Below are positions 18,588 through 26,449 of a stretch of 64,000 nucleotides of DNA, in pieces. The stretch covers positions 372,001 through 436,000 of the forward strand of contig NZ_FTOT01000002.1 of assembly GCF_900156815.1 (NCBI RefSeq), in the 5' to 3' direction. The position numbers and the translations under genes were made by a program. Positions within the stretch are counted from its first letter, which is position 1. Each line of letters begins with the position of its first letter. The notes beneath the pieces were generated by a model. It made no database searches, was not told where the DNA came from, and worked only from the letters and a program-made list of their open reading frames with translations. Origin of the DNA: Gemmobacter megaterium. GTDB taxonomy: Bacteria; Pseudomonadota; Alphaproteobacteria; Rhodobacterales; Rhodobacteraceae.

Positions 18588-19024
18588 TCCTTCTCTCTCC
18601 CCATGCGTTTCAGGATCGCGGTCAGCGCATCCAGATCGGCCTCGTCCACATGCTCGAAGATGCGGCTCAACTCGGCCTCATGCCCTGCGGCCCAGACCTC
18701 GAAGACCCGGCCGCCTTCCTCGGTCAGCGCGACATAGACGGTGCGGCGGTCGGTGGCCGAAGGCGAGCGTTTGACCAGCCCGTCCTTTTCCAGCCGGTCC
18801 ACCACCGTCGTCGCATTGCCGTTCGAGACCAGCAACATTCGGCTGAGCTCGCTCATCGTCACCCCGTCGCGGCGGCGCCACAGCGCGGCCATCACGTCAA
18901 AGCGCGGCAGCGTGGTATCATGGGTCACGCGCAGATATTCGCGCAGGCCCCCTTCGGCGGCGCGGGTCACGCCCAGCAGCCTGATCCACATCTTCAACCG
19001 GCGCTTTGACAACGGGTCCGTCAT
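18584..19024 (-). CDS. MarR family transcriptional regulator
   Basis: A 146-residue winged-helix protein with the MarR layout: [20 protein letters not shown], then [20 protein letters not shown] (recognition helix) and the wing [12 protein letters not shown]. Encoded within the operon by ATGA overlaps on both sides, so it most likely represses its own operon and is relieved by an aromatic acid or CoA thioester. The 14-base direct repeats at 22101-22128 by the operon promoter are its likely operator. Confidence 0.9.
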   Translation of the reverse strand: MTDPLSKRRLKMWIRLLGVTRAAEGGLREYLRVTHDTTLPRFDVMAALWRRRDGVTMSELSRMLLVSNGNATTVVDRLEKDGLVKRSPSATDRRTVYVALTEEGGRVFEVWAAGHEAELSRIFEHVDEADLDALTAILKRMGREKE

Positions 19025-19761
19025 ACCTCACCCCCGGCAATCGCAATCGACTGTCCGTTCATGGCATCGGATCCCGGCCCGCACAACCACAAGGCGGCAG
19101 ACGTCACCTCGGCGGGCTGCACAAGGCGACCCTGCGGGTTGGTGGCGGTCAATGCGCCCAAGGCATAGGCGCGGTCCTTGCCGGTCTTGTCCATGATGTT
19201 GGCGATGGACCGCTCGGTCATTTCCGTGTCCAGAAAGCCGGGGCACAGCGCATTCACCGTGACCGGCTTTTTCGCCACCTCTTGCGCGACGGAACGGACC
19301 AGCCCCACCACGCCATGCTTGGCCGCCGCATAGGGCGCGACATAGCCATAGCCCTTGAGCCCCGCGGTCGAGGCCACGGCGATCAGCCGACCCCAGCCAG
19401 AGAATTGCCGCAGCCCTTCGCGGAATGTCAGGAAGGTGCCGGTCAGGTTGACTGCAAGCATGGCGCTCCAATGCTCCATCGTCACCCGGCCCAGCGGCGC
19501 GCTGTCCGAGGCCCCGGCATTGGCGATCACGATGTCACACGGCCCGGCCTGTTCGAACATCGCCTTGACGCTGGCCTCGTCCGTCACATCTGCGGTGATG
19601 GCGCGGGCACCCGGCAGGGCCCCCGCAACCTGTTCCAGCGGCTCGGCACGGCGGCCTGTCACCACAACCTCGGCCCCGGCTGCGGCAAAGCCGCGCGCCA
19701 GATCGGCCCCCGTTCCGGTGCCGCCCCCGGTGATCAGAACCCGCTTGCCTGCCAGTATCAT
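19021..19761 (-). CDS. Short-chain dehydrogenase, probable 3-hydroxyacyl-CoA dehydrogenase
   Basis: A 246-residue SDR with the cofactor loop TGGGTGTGADLA, the NAG motif IANAGASD, the catalytic YxxxK in PYAAAKHGVVG preceded by a Ser in AVASTAG, and the C-terminal PGFLDTEMT. It probably oxidises a hydroxy-acyl-CoA formed after ring reduction. It overlaps both neighbours by four bases. Cofactor choice (NAD versus NADP) is not clear. Confidence 0.88.
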   Translation of the reverse strand: MILAGKRVLITGGGTGTGADLARGFAAAGAEVVVTGRRAEPLEQVAGALPGARAITADVTDEASVKAMFEQAGPCDIVIANAGASDSAPLGRVTMEHWSAMLAVNLTGTFLTFREGLRQFSGWGRLIAVASTAGLKGYGYVAPYAAAKHGVVGLVRSVAQEVAKKPVTVNALCPGFLDTEMTERSIANIMDKTGKDRAYALGALTATNPQGRLVQPAEVTSAALWLCGPGSDAMNGQSIAIAGGEV

Positions 19762-22046
19762 GCCCTCAACACCTCTTGCTGCCGTTCGCGCAGACGATAC
19801 AGCAGATCGCGCCCGCCCTTGTAGGGTTTTGGCCAGTCGCTGGCCTGATCGCCCTGTTCGGCCGCCGCGTGCAGCGTCCAGTAGGGGTCGGCCAGGTGCA
19901 TCCGCGCCAGCATGACCAGATCGGCCCGACCCGCCATCAGGATGCCATTCACCTGATCCCAGTCGCTGATATTGCCCACCGTCATCGTCGGCATGATGCC
20001 TTCGTTGCGGATGCGGTCGCTGAACGGGGTCTGGAACATGCGGCCATAGACCGGCTTTTCGGCCGGATCGGTCTGGCCCGACGACACGTCGATGATGTCG
20101 GCGCCCGCGGCACGGAACGCCTTGGCGACCTCGACCGCCTCTTCCGGTGTCACGCCGCCATCAATCCAGTCATGGGCCGAGATACGGACCGACATGGGCT
20201 TGGCCTCGGGCCAGACCGCGCGCATCGCGCTGAACACCTCCAGCGGATAGCGCAGGCGGTTTTCCAGCGACCCGCCGTATTCATCGTCCCGCGTGTTGGT
20301 GATGGGCGAGATGAAGGCCGCCAGCAGATAGCCGTGGGCGGCGTGCATCTCGATCATGTCGGCGCCGGCGCGGTCGGCCATCTGGGCCGCGGACACGAAT
20401 TGCGCCTTCACCTCGTCCAGATCGGCCTTGTCCATTGCCTTGGGCGTCTGGCTTGTGGGTTTGTAGGGGATCGCGCTGGCCGACATGATCGGCCAGTTGC
20501 CAGAGGCCAGCGGCGCGTCGATCCCGCCGCCGTCCCATGGCACACAGGTCGATGCCTTGCGCCCGGCATGGCCGATCTGGATGCAGAACTTCGCCGTGGT
20601 TTCCGTATGGATGAAGTCGGCCAGCCGCGTCCACGCCGCCTCATGTTCGGGCGCATAGAGCCCCGGACAACCCGGCGTGATGCGGCCCACATCCGACACG
20701 CAGGCCATTTCGGTATAGACCAGCCCCGCGCCACCCTTGGCGCGTTCGGCATAGTGGATCAGGTGCCAGTCGGTCGGGCAGCCATCCACGGCCTTGTATT
20801 GCGCCATCGGCGACACGACGATGCGGTTTTTCAGATCCATGTCGCGCAGACGGAACGGTGCGAACATCGGGCGGCGGCCCGTCTGCCCCCCGGCCTGTTC
20901 CTGGAACCAGTCTTCGGCGGACGCCAGCCATTCCGGGTCGCGCAGGCGCAGGTTTTCATGGCTGATGCGCTGGCTGCGGGTCAGCAGCGAATAGGCAAAC
21001 TGGGTCGGGTGCATGTCGAGATACCGCTCGACCTGTTCAAACCATTCCAGGCTGTTGCGCGCAGCCGATTGCAGGCGCAGCACCTCGACGCGGCGCTCGT
21101 CCTGATACCGCTGGAAGGCCGATTGCATGTCGGGTTCCGAATGCAGGTATTCGGCCAGTGCGATCGCACTGTCAAACGCCAGCCGCGTGCCAGAGCCGAT
21201 CGAGAAATGCCCGGTCGCCGCCGCATCGCCCATCAGGACGACGTTTTCATGATACCACTTTTCGCAGATCACGCGCGGGAACTGGATCCAGACCGCCGAG
21301 CCGCGCAGATGCGCCGCGTTCGACATCAGGTCATGGCCGCCCAGATGCGATTCGAAGATCTTGCGGCAGGTCTCGACGATCTCTTCTTTCGACATCTGCT
21401 CGAACCCCCACTTGTCCCAGGTCTCGGGAAGGGTTTCGACGATGAAGGTCGCCGTATTGTCGTCGAACTGGTAGACGTGGGCCCACATCCAGCCGTGTTC
21501 GGTCTTTTCGAAGATGAAGGTAAAGGCGTCGGCAAATTTCTGGTGGGTGCCCAGCCAGATGAATTTGCATTTGCGCACGTCGATATCCGGCTTGAACACA
21601 TCCTTGTATTCACTCCGCACCAGGCTGTTCAGCCCGTCGCAGCCCACCACCAGGTCATATTCCTTGCGGTATTCCTCGGCGGCCTTGAACACGGTCTCGA
21701 ATTGCAGGACCACGCCCAGTTCGCGGGCGCGCTGCTGCAACAGGATCAGCATCGCCTTGCGACCGATCCCGGCAAAACCGTGACCGCCAGAGACCGACCG
21801 CACGCCATTGTGCACCGTTGCGATATCGTCCCAGTACGCAAAGCTGGACCGGATCGCCTCGGTAGAGACGGGGTCGTTCTTCTGCATACGGCCCAGTGCA
21901 TCGTCCGAAAGCACGACGCCCCAGCCAAAGGTATCGTTCGCCTTGTTGCGTTCCAGCACGGTCACATCGTGCGAGGGGTCACGCAGTTTCATGGAAATGG
22001 CGAAGTACAGACCGGCAGGGCCGCCGCCGAGGCAGAGAATCTTCAT
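19758..22046 (-). CDS. 2-aminobenzoyl-CoA (salicylyl-CoA-type) monooxygenase/reductase, two-domain
   Basis: A 762-residue fusion. Residues 1-370 are a FAD aromatic hydroxylase (GGGPAGLYFAI at residues 7-17, VVGCDGLNS, GDAAATGHFSIGSG); residues 395-762 are an Old-Yellow-Enzyme-type FMN reductase (PFRLRDMDLKNRIVVSPM, QIGHAGRKAS, MHAAHGYL). This architecture is that of 2-aminobenzoyl-CoA monooxygenase/reductase of Azoarcus evansii, which hydroxylates and reduces the ring in one protein. Databases also call homologues salicylyl-CoA 5-hydroxylase/oxidoreductase. First gene of the operon; GGAGG precedes the ATG at 22046. Confidence 0.92.
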   Translation of the reverse strand: MKILCLGGGPAGLYFAISMKLRDPSHDVTVLERNKANDTFGWGVVLSDDALGRMQKNDPVSTEAIRSSFAYWDDIATVHNGVRSVSGGHGFAGIGRKAMLILLQQRARELGVVLQFETVFKAAEEYRKEYDLVVGCDGLNSLVRSEYKDVFKPDIDVRKCKFIWLGTHQKFADAFTFIFEKTEHGWMWAHVYQFDDNTATFIVETLPETWDKWGFEQMSKEEIVETCRKIFESHLGGHDLMSNAAHLRGSAVWIQFPRVICEKWYHENVVLMGDAAATGHFSIGSGTRLAFDSAIALAEYLHSEPDMQSAFQRYQDERRVEVLRLQSAARNSLEWFEQVERYLDMHPTQFAYSLLTRSQRISHENLRLRDPEWLASAEDWFQEQAGGQTGRRPMFAPFRLRDMDLKNRIVVSPMAQYKAVDGCPTDWHLIHYAERAKGGAGLVYTEMACVSDVGRITPGCPGLYAPEHEAAWTRLADFIHTETTAKFCIQIGHAGRKASTCVPWDGGGIDAPLASGNWPIMSASAIPYKPTSQTPKAMDKADLDEVKAQFVSAAQMADRAGADMIEMHAAHGYLLAAFISPITNTRDDEYGGSLENRLRYPLEVFSAMRAVWPEAKPMSVRISAHDWIDGGVTPEEAVEVAKAFRAAGADIIDVSSGQTDPAEKPVYGRMFQTPFSDRIRNEGIMPTMTVGNISDWDQVNGILMAGRADLVMLARMHLADPYWTLHAAAEQGDQASDWPKPYKGGRDLLYRLRERQQEVLRA

Positions 22047-22095
22047 CGGGTTCCTCCGAGTGGCGCGTTATGGAGATCAGGCTAGCAATGCGGTG

Positions 22096-22131
22096 AATAT
22101 ATTTCAATCTTAAAATTTCGATCTTCAAGAT
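22096..22131 (-). promoter_or_regulatory. Likely MarR operator at the anthranilate operon promoter
   Basis: Two adjacent 14-base copies, ATTTCAATCTTAAA (22101-22114) and ATTTCGATCTTCAA (22115-22128), agree at 12 of 14 positions. The first copy is also an imperfect palindrome (ATTTCAATCTTAAAAT), and ATCTTCAAGAT at 22121-22131 is a perfect odd-length palindrome. On the minus strand a TATATT (22096-22101) next to it could be the -10 box. AT-rich in GC-rich surroundings, 50-85 bases before the monooxygenase start: well placed for the operon-encoded MarR protein. Confidence 0.6.
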
Positions 22132-22209
22132 TACTGTTTTTCCCTGTGAATGGCTTGCCAGACAGAGGTTTCTTTGCAATTGCGCAGCCACGACAGGTAG
22201 GGGACCAGT

Positions 22210-23514
22210 ATGGAATTCGAGCCGGAATTCATCGAGAACGTCATGAGTCACATCCAGCCGGTGCTGGACCTTGCGGTAAGCTGGCTGACCAGCCCGGCGG
22301 CCTGGTCGCAGTTTGCGCTGCTGGTGGTGGCCTGGCTGATGGCCCGTCTGGTGACGCGCCGGATGCAGCCGCATCTGGCGGCCTTGCTGACCCCGGCCCC
22401 CGGCGCCACCCACATTCTGGCCCCGACAATGGTGTTTTTGCGCAGCCTGCTGCCGCTGCTGATGCCCTTGCTGGCCTTTCTGTTCACGGCCGTGGGCGAG
22501 GAACTGACCCGCTCGCTGTTCGGATCTGGCGCCGTGATCGCCTTTGGCAAACGGATCTTCCTGTTCGTCGCGGCCCGTATCCTTGTCGAACAGGTGCTGA
22601 CGGATCGCTTTCTGCGGACGATGGGGCGCTATGTCCTGTTGCCGATCATGGCAATCTACATGGTCGGTCTGCTGGAGCCGGTGTCCGAACGGCTCCACGC
22701 CATCCGCGTGGAACTGGGCGACATCCGGTTTACCCTGATGGGTCTGATCCGCGGCCTGATCGCCGGGGCGCTGCTGTTCTGGGCGGGGTCGTGGTCCACC
22801 CGCCAGTCAGAAACCTACATCAAGCGGCAAGAAGAACTGCGCCCTGCCACCCGCGAACTGGCCTCGAAAGCGGCGCAGATCGTGATCTTCGGCACCGCCT
22901 TCCTGATCCTGATGCAGATCATGGGCATCGACCTGACCGCCATTGCCGTTCTGGGCGGGGCGGTAGGCGTCGGCATCGGGCTGGGCCTGCAACAGATCGC
23001 CGCGAACTTTGTTTCTGGCGTGATCCTGTTGCTGGAAGGTCAGACAACAGTCGGCGACTATGTCGAACTCGATGACGGCCAGGCCGGCACCATCATCAAG
23101 ATGACCGCCCGCGCCTGCATTCTGCAAACTGTCGATGGTCGCTGGATCGTGGTGCCGAACGAGAATTTCATCACCTCGCGCGTGGTGAACTATTCCGACG
23201 CAGGGACCGCGCACCGCTACGAAGTGGAGTTTTCGGTCGCCTATGAAACCGACATCCACCGCGTGCCCCCGCTGATCGAGGCGGCGGTCCAGACGCTGCC
23301 TTTCGTGTTGTCCGATCCCGAACCTGTCGAATGCGAATTGCGCGGGTTTGGCGACAGCGCGGTGAACTTCGGGGTCGAATTCTGGGTGAACGGTATCGAG
23401 GATCTCACCGACAAATACCAGTCGCAGGTGCTGTTCGCCGTCTGGGATGCGCTGAAGGCCGAAGGCATCCAGATGCCCTTCCCGCAGCGTGTGATACATA
23501 TGGCCAAGGCATGA
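22210..23514 (+). CDS. MscS-family mechanosensitive ion channel
   Basis: A 434-residue membrane protein with about five hydrophobic segments before the conserved MscS pore helix (LGGAVGVGIGLGLQQIAANFVSG, positions about 254-276) and the beta domain with LLEGQTTVGDYVELDDG and a VPNENFITSRVVNYS segment. It should gate in response to membrane tension and protect against osmotic downshock. The extended N-terminal region exceeds E. coli MscS (286 residues). Overlaps the next gene by four bases (ATGA). Confidence 0.92.
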   Translation: MEFEPEFIENVMSHIQPVLDLAVSWLTSPAAWSQFALLVVAWLMARLVTRRMQPHLAALLTPAPGATHILAPTMVFLRSLLPLLMPLLAFLFTAVGEELTRSLFGSGAVIAFGKRIFLFVAARILVEQVLTDRFLRTMGRYVLLPIMAIYMVGLLEPVSERLHAIRVELGDIRFTLMGLIRGLIAGALLFWAGSWSTRQSETYIKRQEELRPATRELASKAAQIVIFGTAFLILMQIMGIDLTAIAVLGGAVGVGIGLGLQQIAANFVSGVILLLEGQTTVGDYVELDDGQAGTIIKMTARACILQTVDGRWIVVPNENFITSRVVNYSDAGTAHRYEVEFSVAYETDIHRVPPLIEAAVQTLPFVLSDPEPVECELRGFGDSAVNFGVEFWVNGIEDLTDKYQSQVLFAVWDALKAEGIQMPFPQRVIHMAKA

Positions 23515-24713
23515 CAACAGCCCTCGTCATCGGCGCTGGCCCGGCCGGGCTGATGGCGGCAGAGGAACTGGCCGGGGCGGGTTGGTCCGTCGTTGTGGCC
23601 GAAGCAAAACCCTCGCCCGCCCGCAAGTTCCTGATGGCGGGAAAATCCGGTCTCAACCTGACGCGGGACGAACCGCTGGCGGATTTCACGGCCCACTATT
23701 CCCAAGGTGCGGCGTGGCTGGCGCCCATGCTGGCCGCCTTCGGGCCCGATCAGGTGCAGGGCTGGGCGCGAGGGTTGGGGCAAACGGTGTTCACCGGCTC
23801 TACCGGCCGGGTGTTTCCGGTCGAGATGAAAGCCTCGCCCCTGCTGCGCGCCTGGCTTGCACGGCTGGCCGGGCGTGGCGTGGCGCTGCGCACCCGCTGG
23901 CGGTGGACCGGATTTGACGGCGGCGCCTTCGCATTCGATACGCCGGACGGCCCGCAGCTTCTGACACCGGCGCGCACCGTGCTTGCCCTGGGCGGCGCCA
24001 GTTGGGCCAGGCTTGGGTCAGACGCCGCCTGGGTGCCCGTGCTGGCACAGGCCGGGGTCGAGATCGCGCCCTTTCGCGCGTCGAACGCCGGTCTGGTCGT
24101 CCGTTGGTCCCCGCATATGACCCGCCACTTCGGCGCGGCGCTCAAGGGCATACGGCTGACCGCTGCCAGCCTTGCCAGCCGGGGCGAAGTCACGATCTCG
24201 GCCCGTGGGCTGGAGGGCGGCGGGCTGTATCCGCTGACCCCGGCGCTACGCGACAGCGCGCCCCTGACGATAGACCTGCTGCCCGACATCCCCCCCGACA
24301 CGCTTGCGCAACGCCTGAGCGGGCGCGGCAAGGACAGCCTGGCCAACACCCTGCGCAAGGCCGCTCTCGATCCGGCCAAGAGTGCGCTGGCACAGGAATG
24401 CGCCCGCCCCTTGCCCACCGATCCCGCCGCCCTTGCACGGCGGCTCAAGACCCTGCCAGTCCCGTATGACGGCCTCCGCCCGATGGACGAGGCGATTTCC
24501 ACGGCTGGCGGCATCCGGCAGGCTGCGGTGGACGGCGGGCTGCAACTGCACGCCCTGCCCGGCGTCCATGTCGCAGGCGAAATGCTTGACTGGGATGCCC
24601 CGACGGGCGGATACCTTCTGACCGCCAGCCTTGCGACGGGTCGCTGGGCGGGGCGGGCCGCCGCAGGGCGTTCGCCCACCGCGCGCCCGTGCCCTTATCC
24701 GGGCGACGTCTAG
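23511..24713 (+). CDS. TIGR03862-type FAD-dependent oxidoreductase
   Basis: A 400-residue flavoprotein of the HI0933/BaiN superfamily: the dinucleotide loop ALVIGAGPAGLMAAEEL at the N-terminus, AGKSGLNLTRDE, ALGGASWARLGSD, and a C-terminal STAGGI ... VAGEMLDWDAPTGGYLL segment closing the FAD site. Substrate unknown. ATGA overlap with the MscS gene suggests co-translation, though no shared role is obvious. Confidence 0.88.
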   Translation: MTTALVIGAGPAGLMAAEELAGAGWSVVVAEAKPSPARKFLMAGKSGLNLTRDEPLADFTAHYSQGAAWLAPMLAAFGPDQVQGWARGLGQTVFTGSTGRVFPVEMKASPLLRAWLARLAGRGVALRTRWRWTGFDGGAFAFDTPDGPQLLTPARTVLALGGASWARLGSDAAWVPVLAQAGVEIAPFRASNAGLVVRWSPHMTRHFGAALKGIRLTAASLASRGEVTISARGLEGGGLYPLTPALRDSAPLTIDLLPDIPPDTLAQRLSGRGKDSLANTLRKAALDPAKSALAQECARPLPTDPAALARRLKTLPVPYDGLRPMDEAISTAGGIRQAAVDGGLQLHALPGVHVAGEMLDWDAPTGGYLLTASLATGRWAGRAAAGRSPTARPCPYPGDV

Positions 24714-24769
24714 GGAAAGCCCCTTGCGCGTTTGGGGGGGGCGAGGGGGCAGCCCCCCCGCCGCATGGG

Positions 24770-25465
24770 CTACCCGCGCGCGGGCTGTAGCAAACCGCGC
24801 TGCACCGCCGGTCGGTCCAGAAACCGCTCCAGATAGGCCGGGACATTCTGCAAGGCCCCCCATCCGGCGATATCGCCCGCCTTGTAGAAATCGCGCAATG
24901 TCCGCAACCAGGGCGCAATCGCCATATCCGCAATGGAATATTCGCCCGCCACCCAGTCACGCCCGGCAAGTTGCCCGTCGAGCACCTTCAGCAGGCGCTC
25001 GGCCTCGGCGCGGAAACGTTCCTTGGGACGCGGATCCTCGATTTCCTTCCCGGCGAAATGGTGGAAATACCCCAGTTGACCGAACATCGGCCCGAGGCCA
25101 CCCATCTGGAACATCAACCACTGGATCACCTCGTAGCGCTGCCCCTCCGGCAGAAAGCGACCCGCCTTATCCGCCAGATAAATCAGAATCGCCCCGCTTT
25201 CGAACAGCGCCAGCGGCCGCCCGCCCGGACCGTCAGGGTCAAGGATCGCCGGGATCTTGTTGTTGGGGTTCAGGCTGAGAAACTCGGGGGACATCTGGTC
25301 GTTGTTGCCGAAATCCACCACATGCGCGTCATAGGCCAGACCGCATTCTTCCAGCATGATCGAGACCTTCACCCCGTTGGGCGTTGGCAGGGAATACAGT
25401 TGGATCACGTCGGGCCGACGCGGCGGCCAGCGGCGGGTGACGGGAAAATCGGCAAGCACGGTCAT
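24770..25465 (-). CDS. Glutathione S-transferase family protein (YghU/YfcG-like)
   Basis: A 231-residue GST-fold protein. The N-terminal thioredoxin-like domain has LYSLPTPNGVKVSIMLEE and LNPNNKIPAILDPDG, with the Asn-containing active site typical of the disulfide-bond oxidoreductases YghU and YfcG; the C-terminal helical domain has VAGEYSIADMAIAPWLR. AAGGAG precedes the ATG at 25465 by six bases, which fixes the start. Convergent with the flavoprotein gene across a GC-rich hairpin (24734-24762). Confidence 0.9.
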   Translation of the reverse strand: MTVLADFPVTRRWPPRRPDVIQLYSLPTPNGVKVSIMLEECGLAYDAHVVDFGNNDQMSPEFLSLNPNNKIPAILDPDGPGGRPLALFESGAILIYLADKAGRFLPEGQRYEVIQWLMFQMGGLGPMFGQLGYFHHFAGKEIEDPRPKERFRAEAERLLKVLDGQLAGRDWVAGEYSIADMAIAPWLRTLRDFYKAGDIAGWGALQNVPAYLERFLDRPAVQRGLLQPARG

Positions 25466-25621
25466 GGCAGGCTCCTTCGCGGTTCCGGTTCGTGCTACCT
25501 GTAAATTCCCCGTGAAAAAAGCGCGAACCCTGTGCAATAGTGCCTTCGGACCTGTGCGCATGGATCGCCCCTGCGCATTGCGGGCCAGATCACACTCGCG
25601 GGGACAGGACAGGGGACTGGA

Positions 25622-26005
25622 ATGCTGGACGAATTCAAGAAATTCATCATGCGCGGCAATGTCATGGATATGGCAGTCGGCATCATCATGGGCGCGGCCT
25701 TTACCGCCATCGTCACCTCTCTGGTCGACGACCTTGTCAATCCGCTGCTTGGCCTGGTGATCGGCGGGATAGATTTTTCCCAGATCAGCGTCGGGCTGGG
25801 TGACGCACAGTTCATGATCGGCAATTTCATCAATGCCATCATCAAGTTCCTGTTGATCGCCTGGGTTGTCTTCCTGCTGGTCAAGGGCTTGAACACCATG
25901 AAGGACCGCGCCTTCCGCAAGGAAGAGGCCGCCGCACCGCCCAAGGGCCCGACCGCCGAAGAGTTGCTGGCCCAGATCCGCGACGAACTGCGCGCCCAGC
26001 GCTGA
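25622..26005 (+). CDS. mscL: Large-conductance mechanosensitive channel MscL
   Basis: A 127-residue protein with the MscL N-terminal amphipathic helix and first membrane helix (EFKKFIMRGNVMDMAVGIIMG), a short periplasmic loop, the second helix (FLLIAWVVFLLVKGLNTM) and a cytoplasmic helix ending ELLAQIRDELRAQR. Emergency osmotic release valve in the inner membrane, active as a pentamer. GGGGACTGGA precedes the ATG. Confidence 0.97.
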   Translation: MLDEFKKFIMRGNVMDMAVGIIMGAAFTAIVTSLVDDLVNPLLGLVIGGIDFSQISVGLGDAQFMIGNFINAIIKFLLIAWVVFLLVKGLNTMKDRAFRKEEAAAPPKGPTAEELLAQIRDELRAQR

Positions 26006-26014
26006 CATTGCCTT

Positions 26015-26049
26015 GCGCCTGACCACGCGGACCGCCGCGGGTCAGGCGC
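26015..26049 (+). terminator. Hairpin after mscL
   Basis: GCGCCTGACC (26015-26024) pairs with GGTCAGGCGC (26040-26049) in a 10-base-pair perfect stem starting ten bases after the mscL stop. There is no T-run, so it may be an intrinsic terminator of weak type or a 3' protective hairpin. Confidence 0.5.
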
Positions 26050-26449
26050 CACCCGGCCCGAACCGACCTGTCACGCCGCGCTTCGCCAGCCTGCCCTCGG
26101 ATCGGGACGCGGAACTGGCGCACTCACCTTCCGGCATTCGATCATGGGGATCGGGGGCGGGCCGCCCCGCGCAGATGCTGCGCGAACGATGGCGCCATTC
26201 AGGTGCACCGGCCGCCGGCCTGACCGCATCGCACCGTGAGCGGAGAATGGAAGGCGCCGCCCCCGGAAATCCGATACCCTCCATATTTCAGCGCATTGCC
26301 GGAACAGCCGATGCATTGGGGCATCTCGTGCAATTCATTGATCCGCCGCCAGGGACACGACACCTTGCGATCATCGGGGCGCGTTTCCTGTTGTGACGGA
26401 ATGGCGGCTCTGATCTTGTCAGACCCGACCCAGCACCCGGATCGTTGTC
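26050..26449. other. 400-base stretch without a recognised gene
   Basis: Between the mscL hairpin and the SLC13-type transporter start. Open frames exist but none has a recognisable protein, a good ribosome site or family-like composition. It must hold the promoter of the transporter gene, but I see no clear -35/-10 pair. Confidence 0.5.

Noticed and set aside
24714-24769. G-run hairpin between the flavoprotein and GST genes as a fourth copy of the dispersed repeat
   Set aside because: It shares only the GC hairpin; the CATCTnnnCnCAAATA part is missing.
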